A stretch of 64,000 nt of DNA from Photobacterium profundum (GCF_003026285.1 NZ_PYOD01000003.1:434001-498000), one strand, 5' to 3'; shown: positions 26,267-34,582, counted from the stretch's first letter. The notes: generated by a model not told the origin, from the letters alone. Numbers and translations: made by a program.

Positions 26267-27229
26267 ATGGCCAATATTTTAGATTCAGTTGATCAACGCA
26301 CTCAACTTGTTGGCCAAAACCGACTTGAGCTTTTAATCTTTCAACTTAATACGTCTCAATTTTTTGCTATCAACGTCTTCAAGGTAAAAGAAGTCGTTAA
26401 ACTTCCTCATTTGAATATTTTACCTGGGTCACATCCCAGCGTGTGTGGTGTCGCCAATATTCGAGGTACATCTATTCCTGTTATAGATCTACGCAGTGCA
26501 ATAGGCATGCGTGGTATGGAAAAGAATAACGAGTGCAATATCATTATTACTGAGTACAACCGTACTATTCAGGCATTTCTTGTCGGTCAGGTAATGAACA
26601 TTGTTAATATGACATGGAAAGATATTCAAGCACCACCAGAACAAGTAGGACCAAATAATTACCTAACAGCGATCACTAAAATTGAACGTGATGGTATGCA
26701 ACGTTTAGTGAGTATTTTGGATGTCGAAAAAGTGCTAGCTGAAATCATCGATTACAACATCCAAATATCGGATGAAGTCTTAGATCAAACTATTGTAAAT
26801 CAACTTCATGGTCGTAAGATTTTGATTGTTGATGACTCATCAACTGCTCGTGGTCAAATTCGCGATACCTTGTCTCAACTGGGTATTGAAGTCATCGAAG
26901 CTAACGACGGTATGAAAGCCCTAACCTTATTAAAAGGTTGGTGTGATGAAGGTAAAACAATCACAGACGAAATTCTTATGATGTTCACCGACGCAGAGAT
27001 GCCAGAAATGGACGGCTATAAACTGACACATGAAGTGCGTAATGACCCACGCATGAGTGATTTATTTATCGCACTGAATACATCGCTGAGTGGCAGCTTC
27101 AATGAGGCCATGGTTGAAAAAGTCGGTTGTAATCGGTTTATCTCTAAATTTCAGCCTGATGTATTGGTCGATGTTGTTCAAGAACGTTTACGTGAAGTAT
27201 TAGGCCACGCACCTAGCCACTCAAGTTAA
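26267..27229 (+). CDS. cheV: Chemotaxis protein CheV
   Basis: This 320-residue protein has an N-terminal CheW domain (about 15-165) and a C-terminal response-regulator receiver (about 182-310). The receiver shows the acidic pair in ILIVDDSSTARG and the phospho-accepting Asp in MFTDAEMPEMDGYK. CheV links chemoreceptors to CheA and tunes adaptation through phosphorylation of its receiver. The CheW part includes the typical ILPGSHPSVCGVANIRG segment. The gene is a single unit away from other che genes, as is common for the multiple cheV copies in Vibrionaceae. The ribosome binding site (AAAGCAGACT before ATG) is weak. Confidence 0.92.
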   Translation: MANILDSVDQRTQLVGQNRLELLIFQLNTSQFFAINVFKVKEVVKLPHLNILPGSHPSVCGVANIRGTSIPVIDLRSAIGMRGMEKNNECNIIITEYNRTIQAFLVGQVMNIVNMTWKDIQAPPEQVGPNNYLTAITKIERDGMQRLVSILDVEKVLAEIIDYNIQISDEVLDQTIVNQLHGRKILIVDDSSTARGQIRDTLSQLGIEVIEANDGMKALTLLKGWCDEGKTITDEILMMFTDAEMPEMDGYKLTHEVRNDPRMSDLFIALNTSLSGSFNEAMVEKVGCNRFISKFQPDVLVDVVQERLREVLGHAPSHSS

Positions 27230-27273
27230 TCGTTATTGAAAAATTAATTATCACAATGCTTAATACCCTTCTG

Positions 27274-27323
27274 GATAAGTTAATGGTCAGGTAATACACA
27301 GCCAAAATGGTCAAAAACTTATC
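27274..27323. repeat. Imperfect inverted repeat with internal direct repeats
   Basis: GATAAGTT and AACTTATC bracket about 34 bases that contain ATGGTCA twice. It lies 45 bases after cheV, before the convergent beta-lactamase gene. It may be a dispersed repeat or a weak terminator. Confidence 0.35.
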
Positions 27324-27397
27324 TAGATTTATACAACTGGTTTTATTTGTGCTCTTTGGCAAATACCACAGACTTTAGCTATTGTTGCACGCAAACC

Positions 27398-28153
27398 CTA
27401 TTTTTTGGTATTAAATTCATTAACTACTTTTATTGTATGAGTGATAATACTATGGTTGCCTCCAACCGCTCCATGACCTGGAATCACGAATTTTACATTT
27501 GGGAATTTGCCTTGCACTTTTTGTACTGATTGAGTCCATTGTTCAGTATCTGCGTCACCAATCCAACCAATGTTTTTTATTTCACTTGCACGCAGTAAAC
27601 AGCCTCCAATGAGTACGTTTTCTTTTGGTAACCAGACAACCAAGTTGTCGGACGTATGACCAGCTCCGGGGTAATAGACTTCAATTTTGTCTTTTAAAAA
27701 CTCAAAACTACCCACAGTAAACTCGTTATTAGCCGCTGATTTACCCTCTTTTATTAGTAACTGATTCGTTTTTTGGGATGCATACGTTTCAAATTTATGA
27801 TCGAGTAAATAGTTAAGACCGCCCGTTTGATCTTCATGAAAGTGGGTGAATACCGTTTTTTTAAGAATCAATTCATGATCATCTAACCAAGCCATAAGTT
27901 CAGGCATATCAGTAGCATTCCATGGCGTATCAATATAATAGGCGTCTTTACCATCAACATAGATAATCGAATTAGCGTCCATAGTTATTGATTGTTCTAG
28001 CGGATCAAGAGGCTTTAATATTCTATACGACTTTACGAGATATACGTTGTCTGTCACTAATGTTATATCAAGTTTACTGTTGTTATTTTCAGCAAATGAA
28101 GGTAAAGAAGTAAGGCTAAAAACGAAGAGAAGAGATAATATTAATTTGTTCAT
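27398..28153 (-). CDS. Subclass B1 metallo-beta-lactamase
   Basis: This 251-residue exported zinc hydrolase is predicted to open beta-lactam rings in the periplasm. It has a signal peptide (cleavage after LPSFA, about residue 21). The full B1 ligand set is present: His104, His106 and Asp108 in HFHEDQTGG, His166 in GAGHTSDN, Cys185 in IGGCLLRAS, and His227 in IPGHGAVGG. Cys at the second zinc site and these flanking motifs match the VIM, IMP and BcII group rather than B2, B3 or glyoxalase-II-like relatives. It is a lone chromosomal gene without mobile-element signs, so it is probably a resident enzyme of the species. AAGGT precedes the ATG. The spectrum cannot be read from sequence. Confidence 0.88.
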   Translation of the reverse strand: MNKLILSLLFVFSLTSLPSFAENNNSKLDITLVTDNVYLVKSYRILKPLDPLEQSITMDANSIIYVDGKDAYYIDTPWNATDMPELMAWLDDHELILKKTVFTHFHEDQTGGLNYLLDHKFETYASQKTNQLLIKEGKSAANNEFTVGSFEFLKDKIEVYYPGAGHTSDNLVVWLPKENVLIGGCLLRASEIKNIGWIGDADTEQWTQSVQKVQGKFPNVKFVIPGHGAVGGNHSIITHTIKVVNEFNTKK

Positions 28154-28218
28154 CAGTTTTCTACCTTATTATTTAACGATCTAAAAAGTTGATACATTGG
28201 TTGATTTAACATGCTGTA

Positions 28219-28428
28219 TTAACAATAAATAACACTGAAATGCACTACCGATAACTTCATAAAAGACGACATTAATTGCCCCTCATCCACTTTTAAATAA
28301 TGCCGACAAAATGCGATAGCCTTACACTCTGCAGCATAAGCCATACTTTCCCAATCAATGAACTGTTTTTCATAATTCAAACAATTCAATATTTTAGTTA
28401 CGCGGTCACTTATATTGATAACTTGCAT
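28219..28428 (-). CDS. Small hypothetical protein downstream of pdsO
   Basis: This 69-residue protein contains four cysteines and has no clear signal peptide; its C-terminal end is moderately hydrophobic. The ATG follows AAAGGGATTTACATA, a usable ribosome binding site with long spacing. It starts 23 bases after the previous small gene on the same strand, suggesting that it is the third gene of a pdsO-led operon. I do not recognise the family. The short length and lack of motif keep confidence low. Confidence 0.4.
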   Translation of the reverse strand: MQVINISDRVTKILNCLNYEKQFIDWESMAYAAECKAIAFCRHYLKVDEGQLMSSFMKLSVVHFSVIYC

Positions 28429-28451
28429 TATGTAAATCCCTTTTTAAAGCA

Positions 28452-28688
28452 TTAAAAACGATGAACGTATACATTACTTACCGCGAGTTGTTGCATCCCA
28501 TCATATTCATGCCATTCAGGTGGACTCTCTTGATCTTGGTTATCAACCAGTTCCAATGTTTCGCCGTAAAGCGTGTCTATTTGTGGTTCTCTTATATCTT
28601 CAGCTCTCACTGATAATTGCATGGTAAGTAGTAATAGAATAAGAGTTGGAAGCACCCAACTAGGTGCCTCCGGTTTATTTGATTTCAT
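28452..28688 (-). CDS. Small secreted or membrane-anchored protein downstream of pdsO
   Basis: This 78-residue protein has a hydrophobic segment at about residues 10-27 (WVLPTLILLLLTMQLSV) ending in RAED, consistent with a signal peptide or signal anchor. An acidic, aromatic tail of about 50 residues follows. The ATG at 28688 has GGAG seven bases upstream and is preferred over one four codons earlier. It lies 46 bases downstream of pdsO on the same strand, so it may belong to the Pds system. There is no LPXTG-like motif, so it is not an obvious sortase substrate. Family unknown. Confidence 0.5.
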   Translation of the reverse strand: MKSNKPEAPSWVLPTLILLLLTMQLSVRAEDIREPQIDTLYGETLELVDNQDQESPPEWHEYDGMQQLAVSNVYVHRF

Positions 28689-28734
28689 CAAAATCTCCAC
28701 TGTCGATAATTAAATATGTCTATTAGATAATGTG

Positions 28735-29493
28735 TTACGGGTACGTATGAGCTGTGTATACATCACCTTGGGTACTGCGTAGAGTTACACGGCGGTCAAA
28801 GAAGTCATTTTCAAAGTTTTGTTCTGATTTTAATGGCTCTAAATCACCGTAGGCATCAACAAGAAGCTGATCAGTATCAATACCTTGAGATTCTAGGTAA
28901 TCACGAACGGCATCGACACGGCGCATGGATAAATCAAAATTCTTCTGGCTATCACCTCGGCGATCGGCATACCCAGCTAGCTGCCAACTCATTTCTGGTG
29001 ATTGCTTCATCAGCTCAGCAATTTCATCAAGTTGCTGCTGAAAAAGCGGCTCGATATCTGATGAACCAGTACGGAAATGTACATTTACTTCGAGCATTAA
29101 TGCTTGACGCTCTTCGCTTTGTAATTGTAAATCTTGCTGCAAACGAGCAATCTCGATTTGGGCTTGGTTATAGTTAACGTCTATACGTTCAAGTTCGGTA
29201 TTACGCGCGGTCAATTCAACCATGTCTTCGTTTTGGGATTTAATGTGTTCATCTTGTCCGACAGCTGTTCCAACAATTCCACCGACCATTGCACCAATAA
29301 CCGCGCCAACAGGGCCCCCAACTAATGCACCAAAAGCAGCACCCGATCCTAATCCGATCAGTTGCTCTTGCTCACCCACTACATATGTATCGTCTGCAGT
29401 TTGCAGATCAGCTTGGTTAGCGTAAGCAGTTGGTGCCATTGCTGAAGTAAGAAGTGCTGCTGTAACCAAAGTCGTAATTAATTGCTTTTTCAT
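28735..29493 (-). CDS. pdsO: PdsO: sortase-system-associated OmpA-family protein
   Basis: This 252-residue envelope protein has a signal peptide (MKKQLITTLVTAALLTSAMA), then a glycine-rich hydrophobic stretch (GALVGGPVGAVIGAMVGGIV, about 50-75). A coiled-coil region follows (about 80-125), then an OmpA-type peptidoglycan-binding domain (about 130-250), with NFDLSMRRVDAVRDYLESQG and the start of its beta strand VNVHFRTGSSDIEPLFQ. This order fits the family named PdsO (TIGR03789), defined by co-occurrence with the PdsR/PdsS pair, which lies divergently next to it here. GAGGA precedes the ATG. Its precise role is unknown; presumably it couples the outer envelope to the cell wall or to the kinase. 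Confidence 0.85.
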   Translation of the reverse strand: MKKQLITTLVTAALLTSAMAPTAYANQADLQTADDTYVVGEQEQLIGLGSGAAFGALVGGPVGAVIGAMVGGIVGTAVGQDEHIKSQNEDMVELTARNTELERIDVNYNQAQIEIARLQQDLQLQSEERQALMLEVNVHFRTGSSDIEPLFQQQLDEIAELMKQSPEMSWQLAGYADRRGDSQKNFDLSMRRVDAVRDYLESQGIDTDQLLVDAYGDLEPLKSEQNFENDFFDRRVTLRSTQGDVYTAHTYP

Positions 29494-29752
29494 GATGTAT
29501 TCCTCATCGTCTTATTTATTATGAGTAACCTGCAACGCACATTTTTTATTGAAGTAACGTTTCAAAGCAGGTTGCCGTTTCGATGTAGTCATTAAAGCAA
29601 GTTGATCTGGCGATACAGAGGAAAGAAAATGGCAATATGGTGATCAAATGTGGCGAAAAAAAGGCAATGTGTTTCCTCCCCTTTTTTAGTCCATTTTTTG
29701 TTGTATAGTCAGCACATAGAAACAATTCATATAAAAGAGAAACAAGGTCCCC

Positions 29753-30439
29753 ATGAAAAGAATTGCAATCGTTGAAGATGAAGTCGCCATCCGTGAAAAC
29801 TACACCGACGTATTGATAAAGCATGGCTATAGCGTTCAAGGATACGATAATCGTCCTGATGCATTAACCGCCTTTCAAGAACGTTTGCCCGATTTAGCAA
29901 TCATAGATATCGGCTTACAAGATGAAATCGATGGTGGTTTTTCACTATGCCAATCACTACGGGCCATGTCTTCAACTGTTCCTATTATCTTTTTAACGGC
30001 TAGAGACAGTGATTTTGATACGGTTTGTGGTTTACGCATGGGCGCTGATGATTACCTCACCAAAGACATCAGCTTGCCGCATTTGATTGCCCGTATTGCA
30101 GCGTTATTTCGCCGTAGTGAGGTAATGGCAACCCCTACCGAACAAGAATCATTAATTGAACGAGATTCGCTGACCATAGATCAAAACCGTATGCAGGTTT
30201 TTTGGAAGCATCAACCCATTGAATTAACAGTGACTGAGTTTTGGATGATTTATGCGCTAGCTAAACGTCCAGGTCATGTTAAAAGTCGTGATGACTTAAT
30301 GCAGGCGGCACAAGTGGTTGTTGATGACAGCACAATCACTTCTCATGTGAAACGTATTCGAAAGAAGTTTGTTCAATGCGACAACGCGTTTGATTGTATC
30401 CATACCGTTTACGGCATGGGTTATCGCTGGGGTGTATAA
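29753..30439 (+). CDS. pdsR: PdsR: dedicated sortase system response regulator
   Basis: This 228-residue OmpR-type response regulator has a receiver domain with the acidic pocket VEDE and phospho-accepting Asp52 in AIIDIG, the conserved Thr in FLTARDS and the Lys in LTKDIS. Its C-terminal winged helix recognition region is DSTITSHVKRIRKKF. The IDIGLQDEIDGGFSLCQ segment and the pairing with the next gene fit the PdsR family (TIGR03787). AAGG lies before the ATG. It is divergent from pdsO across 259 bases and ends six bases before pdsS, so pdsRS form one operon. Confidence 0.88.
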   Translation: MKRIAIVEDEVAIRENYTDVLIKHGYSVQGYDNRPDALTAFQERLPDLAIIDIGLQDEIDGGFSLCQSLRAMSSTVPIIFLTARDSDFDTVCGLRMGADDYLTKDISLPHLIARIAALFRRSEVMATPTEQESLIERDSLTIDQNRMQVFWKHQPIELTVTEFWMIYALAKRPGHVKSRDDLMQAAQVVVDDSTITSHVKRIRKKFVQCDNAFDCIHTVYGMGYRWGV

Positions 30440-30445
30440 GAGCAT

Positions 30446-32701
30446 ATGAAAAATAGAATGATGAAATTCAGCCCCCAATTACGCTTTGGTTTACGCACAA
30501 AAGTCATTCTAATATCAAGTTTCTTACTGTTACTTCCTTGGCTTGGGTATAAATATGTATGGGAAATGGAAAAGCTACTTCGCCAAGGCCAAGAGCAAAC
30601 CTTAATTGGCACCACTCGCGCTGTTGCAACTGCATTAAATGAACGCCCGAATCTGTTTAATCTTCAAGCCAGTTTTCTTAAGTCGGTTGAAAAAGGCAAA
30701 GATCTGTATGCTTACGATTTACAAAACCCGATCAAGCTAGATGGAAAACTGTCTGATTGGCACGATTACGATAATCAAATGGTGAATTATGGTCGTGATT
30801 ATGTACAATTCAGCCGCCGCCCTTATTCCACATCAAACAGTATTAACTTCAAACACATGGTAGGAAAATATCAAGGCTACCTTTACGCTGTATTCGAAGT
30901 AAATGATAAGTCGCCGATTATGCGGCGTAAAAATTCGGCACGAGTTGATCGAAGTGATCACTTAATTATTGCGATGACATCGCCAAACGGTGAATTTCAG
31001 CGTTATGTTATTTCACCTTACGAAAGTGGCTGGGTAAATGCGTTCCGTATAGCGAAACCAACCGATAATAATCAAAATTCAGCTATTAGCGATAATACCA
31101 GCATGATCGATCCTGCTTCTTTAGTGGCTGCCAGTGATATTCAAGGTTTTTGGCAAAATACAGAAAGCGGCTATAACCTTGAGCTCCGAATTCCGCTCAC
31201 GATGCTCGGTAATAAACTTGGGTTTTCATTTTACGATATAAACAATAACAGGAATCGTATTATTGATACCATTATTGGCACATCTAATACATCTCATCTC
31301 AATCGATTAGGAACGGTTCTGGTTCCATCGCCTGAAATAGATAAAATTTTAAAAGGTATGGGTCATAATAGTTCCCGCATCTCAGTTATTGATCGCCACC
31401 AACGAATACTGGCTCAAACTGGTGATATTCAAGATTCAGATGGTGTTTGGTCTTCATCTGTAAAATACCGTGAAGATGATGATTCGTGGTGGTCAGTATT
31501 TGAACAGAATGTATTGCACCCCTTGTACTACAAATTTCTGATATCAGCACCTCAGCAGTTTACGGACTCTCAACAAGATGCTGCAAACCTTAAAGGTGTA
31601 CATATTTCGCAAGCACTGCAAGGCAGAGGCTATTCACAATGGCGACTTTCTGAAGATAAAAAAGCCATGATATTAGCGGCAGCCTACCCCATCTGGCTTG
31701 ATAATAATGTAATGGGGGCCGTTGTTGCTGAAGAATCGACGAATGGCATCCAAACATTGCGTAATCGTGCTTTAGAAAAGTTGTTTAATATAATACTAGC
31801 CATTATGGCTATTGGAACCATTACCTTATTCTTATTCGCTTCAAATATATCATCACGTATTCGGCAGTTAAGAGATGAAGCTGAGCAAGCAATAGATAGC
31901 CAAGGACGTATTCAGAAAACCATTTCTCCAGCAAAAGGCAGTGATGAGATTGCCGATCTTTCTCGAAGTTTAGCTTCTATGGTTGGGCGATTAGGGCAAT
32001 ATAATCATTATTTAGAGAACCTGTCTTCACGCTTATCACATGAATTACGTACCCCCGTAGCAGTAGTGCGTTCTTCAATTGAAAACCTTTCAATGCATAA
32101 CCAAGATGAAGATTCACAGCGTTATATTGCACGGGCGCAAGATGGTATTCATCGTTTAAGTACCATTCTATCCAGTATGACTGAAGCTACACGTATTGAG
32201 CAGAGCCTACAGGGCGCAGAAAAAGAGGTATTCCCACTAAATGAGCTAGTAACAGGCTGTATGCACGGCTATCAAATGGCATTTCCTGAGCAACAATTTA
32301 AAGTAAAGGTGCCAGAAACAAATGTGATGATTGATGGAGCACCCGATTACCTTGCACAGCTCTTAGATAAGTTAATCGCTAATGCGGAAGATTTCAGCCA
32401 CAACAAATCTGAGATTGAAGTCAGCCTTTCTAGTGAAACGATTCAAGCACAAACATACGCTTCTATAATCGTCAGTAATCATGGCCCTTTACTGCCTGAT
32501 AACATGACGGATCAATTATTGAACTCAATGATCTCAATTAGAACTCAAGACAAGCAAAATAAGCCACACTTAGGATTGGGATTGTTTATTGCGAGACTCA
32601 TTACTGAATATCATAATGGCACAATTATGCTTAGGAATAGAAAAGATAATAAAGGTGTGGAAGTCATTGTTACGCTGCCTTTGGATGCAAATGATAAATA
32701 A
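30446..32701 (+). CDS. pdsS: PdsS: dedicated sortase system sensor histidine kinase
   Basis: This 751-residue membrane kinase has an N-terminal helix at about 16-38 and a large periplasmic sensor of about 400 residues. The sensor contains a carbohydrate-binding-like beta domain (LDGKLSDWHDYDNQM and PLTMLGNKLGFSFYDINN). A second helix lies at about 447-467, followed by HAMP. The kinase core has phospho-accepting His near 531 (LSHELRTPVAVV), the N box KLIANAEDFS and the G2 box GLGLFIARLI; the DxGxG box is altered to NHGPLLP. Size and architecture match PdsS (TIGR03785). Its dedicated sortase and LPXTG target, usually nearby, are not in this window. A bidirectional terminator follows. Confidence 0.88.
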   Translation: MKNRMMKFSPQLRFGLRTKVILISSFLLLLPWLGYKYVWEMEKLLRQGQEQTLIGTTRAVATALNERPNLFNLQASFLKSVEKGKDLYAYDLQNPIKLDGKLSDWHDYDNQMVNYGRDYVQFSRRPYSTSNSINFKHMVGKYQGYLYAVFEVNDKSPIMRRKNSARVDRSDHLIIAMTSPNGEFQRYVISPYESGWVNAFRIAKPTDNNQNSAISDNTSMIDPASLVAASDIQGFWQNTESGYNLELRIPLTMLGNKLGFSFYDINNNRNRIIDTIIGTSNTSHLNRLGTVLVPSPEIDKILKGMGHNSSRISVIDRHQRILAQTGDIQDSDGVWSSSVKYREDDDSWWSVFEQNVLHPLYYKFLISAPQQFTDSQQDAANLKGVHISQALQGRGYSQWRLSEDKKAMILAAAYPIWLDNNVMGAVVAEESTNGIQTLRNRALEKLFNIILAIMAIGTITLFLFASNISSRIRQLRDEAEQAIDSQGRIQKTISPAKGSDEIADLSRSLASMVGRLGQYNHYLENLSSRLSHELRTPVAVVRSSIENLSMHNQDEDSQRYIARAQDGIHRLSTILSSMTEATRIEQSLQGAEKEVFPLNELVTGCMHGYQMAFPEQQFKVKVPETNVMIDGAPDYLAQLLDKLIANAEDFSHNKSEIEVSLSSETIQAQTYASIIVSNHGPLLPDNMTDQLLNSMISIRTQDKQNKPHLGLGLFIARLITEYHNGTIMLRNRKDNKGVEVIVTLPLDANDK

Positions 32702-32770
32702 GGTATAAGAAGGTTTGAGTATATATCTTCAGCGTATTCATTTGATAATGGAGATTAGATTGATAATATA

Positions 32771-32811
32771 AAATAACGCCTAATACTTTAATAGGTATTG
32801 GCGTTATTTTA
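32771..32811. terminator. Bidirectional terminator between pdsS and the small-protein operon
   Basis: AAATAACGCCTAATAC pairs with GGTATTgGCGTTATTTT around an AT loop, with T-runs on both strands. It can end pdsRS transcripts and the convergent small membrane-protein operon. Confidence 0.85.
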
Positions 32812-32908
32812 ATACGAGAGTTTTTTAGCTCGTAAATAATGTAATAGATTCCTAAGTGCCATGTATCTATACATCAGGTAACATATTTAGTTGATAATAC
32901 ATATTTCA

Positions 32909-32995
32909 TTAAGACATTACTGCAGCAGAATACAAGCCAATTGCAACTACAATAGCAGCAATAGCTAATAGAACCTCAAAAAGCATATTTGGCAT
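32909..32995 (-). CDS. 28-residue single-helix membrane protein
   Basis: The peptide begins MPNMLFEVLLAIAAIVVAIG and ends SAAVMS, a single membrane helix with a minimal polar head, similar in size to accessory subunits such as CydX or KdpF though not recognisably one of them. Its ATG lies three bases past the stop of the 51-residue gene, so translation is very likely coupled. It is too short for ordinary gene calling but is supported by the tight three-gene arrangement and the shared downstream terminator. Confidence 0.6.
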   Translation of the reverse strand: MPNMLFEVLLAIAAIVVAIGLYSAAVMS

Positions 32996-32998
32996 AGT

Positions 32999-33154
32999 TT
33001 ATCCAACTAGTGACCACCAAGCCCAGCTTTCGGCGCCACTCATTACCCAGCCTAGCGTCAACATTGAAAGCGTCATACCATATCCAATAACAATATATTT
33101 ACTTAATGCTTTCAATTCAGTGACTATAGCGGAAGGTTGTGCATTTACAGACAT
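32999..33154 (-). CDS. 51-residue membrane protein
   Basis: The protein has a short polar N terminus (MSVNAQPSAIVTELKALSKY), one hydrophobic helix (VIGYGMTLSMLTLGWVMSG) and a tryptophan-rich end (ESWAWWSLVG), consistent with a helix finishing at the membrane interface. AGAGGT sits seven bases ahead of the ATG, an excellent ribosome binding site. It lies 13 bases after one small gene and three before the next, giving a compact operon of three tiny membrane proteins. I do not recognise the family. Confidence 0.65.
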   Translation of the reverse strand: MSVNAQPSAIVTELKALSKYIVIGYGMTLSMLTLGWVMSGAESWAWWSLVG

Positions 33155-33167
33155 ATTAAAACCTCTA

Positions 33168-33341
33168 TTAGTTAATGAGTTTAGCTTTACTCGATGCAAG
33201 GAAATAAGTGCTATTAGGCTCAACAAGTACACCATCAACATTGGATGTCGTTGTCGAATTATTCACTGTAAATGAACGAAATACACGTACTGCGGTATAC
33301 ACGGTAAACAAAACAAACATTAAACTAATAATTGTATTCAA
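33168..33341 (-). CDS. 57-residue membrane protein (TTG start)
   Basis: The frame starts at a TTG with GAGG eight bases upstream. It encodes an N-terminal hydrophobic helix (NTIISLMFVLFTVYTAVRVF) followed by a polar Ser/Thr/Asn-rich tail of about 35 residues. An internal ATG at codon 8 has no ribosome binding site and would cut the helix. It is the first gene of the three-gene small-membrane-protein operon. Function unknown; the proteins may assemble with each other or with a larger membrane complex encoded elsewhere. Confidence 0.55.
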   Translation of the reverse strand: MNTIISLMFVLFTVYTAVRVFRSFTVNNSTTTSNVDGVLVEPNSTYFLASSKAKLIN

Positions 33342-33483
33342 TATCTCTACCTCGTTATAAGTACAGGTACAATATTACGAGAAAGAGCTAAATCTAACCT
33401 GAACAACATCAGTAAAGTGACCACTTAGCGTCATGATAATAACCATACTCTCCACTAAGCACTGTTCGTATTAGATCTTATCC

Positions 33484-33515
33484 ACCTCAAGATGTAAGAT
33501 TTAACATCTTGAGGT
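33484..33515 (-). other. Perfect 12-base-pair hairpin without a T-run
   Basis: ACCTCAAGATGT and ACATCTTGAGGT form a perfect stem around an eight-base loop, 12 bases past the stop of the small secreted protein gene. The lack of a T-run makes it a poor intrinsic terminator, so it may be an mRNA-stability or attenuation element. Confidence 0.6.
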
Positions 33516-33527
33516 AACGTGAATAAC

Positions 33528-33791
33528 CTATTCCACATTATCAATTGGCAGTGCTAAAGGTGCACCTTCAAGGCTAGATTCTTTCTGAGATGTATCAATT
33601 TGAGCCATAAGTTGTAGCTCTTTTTTTTCAATGTCTTGATATTGTTTTTCACAGACACGTTTCGTTAATGGATCTTCACCAAAGGTACTCAAACAGCGTT
33701 CGATATACATATCATGCGACATTAACAATGTTTCAGCATTTACGGTGCTTACAATCGTACACATGAATATGACAATAAATAGGCTTCTCAT
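33528..33791 (-). CDS. Small secreted hypothetical protein
   Basis: This 87-residue protein has a clear signal peptide (MRSLFIVIFMCTIVSTVNA, cleavage before ETLL). The mature part of about 68 residues has two cysteines (in ERCLSTFGED and KRVCEKQY) that could form a disulfide in the periplasm, plus a helical Gln/Lys/Glu-rich middle. The ATG at 33791 has GGAG upstream; the open frame extends 27 codons further without support. It lies upstream of the tiny membrane-protein operon on the same strand, separated by a strong hairpin. Family not recognised. Confidence 0.6.
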   Translation of the reverse strand: MRSLFIVIFMCTIVSTVNAETLLMSHDMYIERCLSTFGEDPLTKRVCEKQYQDIEKKELQLMAQIDTSQKESSLEGAPLALPIDNVE

Positions 33792-33898
33792 TTTAGCTCC
33801 TACAAGTAGGTTTACACTAATTGAAGTTGATATTAGCGAACACTGCCAGCTAAAGAATGAGAATAGAAACAAAAGAAAAGAACGAAGGTTTGAGTATA

Positions 33899-33926
33899 TA
33901 AAAAAGCACAGGAAAGTCCTGTGCTT
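33899..33926 (-). terminator. Terminator of the 34.0-kb VOC gene
   Basis: On the minus strand AAGCACAGGA pairs with TCCTGTGCTT around three bases, followed by a T-run. It begins about 34 bases past the VOC stop. Confidence 0.88.
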
Positions 33927-33959
33927 ACGAAGTCAGTTTAGGGCAGGTTAAGTTTAACT

Positions 33960-34358
33960 TTAAAGAGCCCAATCTCTGTTTTGAAGTACTAAACGATAAC
34001 CATCAACATCCTGGAAAGTTTTACCTACACCTTCCCAATATGGGTTATTATTTTCAACAACACTAAAACCTGCATCAATCATACTTCTGCATGCTCGCTC
34101 CCATTCTCGGCTACATGCAACATAAAAAACAAGCTGATGATCATGATTAGGAGCTTGTCCAACAGTAACACCACGCTGATGAGTAAACTCTAGATGATAT
34201 GCGTGCTTCGGATGCCCTAATACTACGCCGTCAAAACCGTCATGGTCATCAAACTGTTTCACCATTTCAAAACCAAGCGCTTTACTGTACATCAGCGCTA
34301 TTTTTTTTAGGTTATCGGTTGGTCTTACAACACGAAGTGTTGAGTCTCTTGGTATCAT
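33960..34358 (-). CDS. VOC family protein
   Basis: This 132-residue protein has the vicinal-oxygen-chelate layout: an N-terminal module from RVVRPTDNLKKIALMY to HAYHLEFTH, and a second module ending GKTFQDVDGYRLVLQNRDW. Candidate metal ligands are His in YHLEF and the C-terminal strand of VDGYRLVLQ. The ATG at 34358 with AAAGGACG upstream begins directly at the domain; an open extension of 31 residues upstream looks non-coding. Relatives include glyoxalases and lactoylglutathione-lyase-like proteins of unknown substrate. It is a single-gene unit with its own terminator. Confidence 0.8.
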   Translation of the reverse strand: MIPRDSTLRVVRPTDNLKKIALMYSKALGFEMVKQFDDHDGFDGVVLGHPKHAYHLEFTHQRGVTVGQAPNHDHQLVFYVACSREWERACRSMIDAGFSVVENNNPYWEGVGKTFQDVDGYRLVLQNRDWAL

Positions 34359-34582
34359 TTTTATCGTCCTTTGATCTTTATTACACCACAAATAGCTATA
34401 CGCAGATTGATTTCTTGGGGAAGATTCGAACATATAGCGTGGTAAATTCAATTTCAGTATTACTTACTGAACGGGCAAGTGCATTCAGTTGATTATGGCT
34501 ATACTTTCACAGCTTGTCACAATACCGTCAAGTAATAACACAAGTTAACCGCCAGCTTTGTGAGCAAAGCACAAGAGATGAA

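Noticed and set aside
29546-29839. Minus-strand 97-residue open frame overlapping the pdsR start
   Set aside because: Covers the pdsO/pdsR promoter region and the pdsR coding sequence; residue composition is not protein-like.
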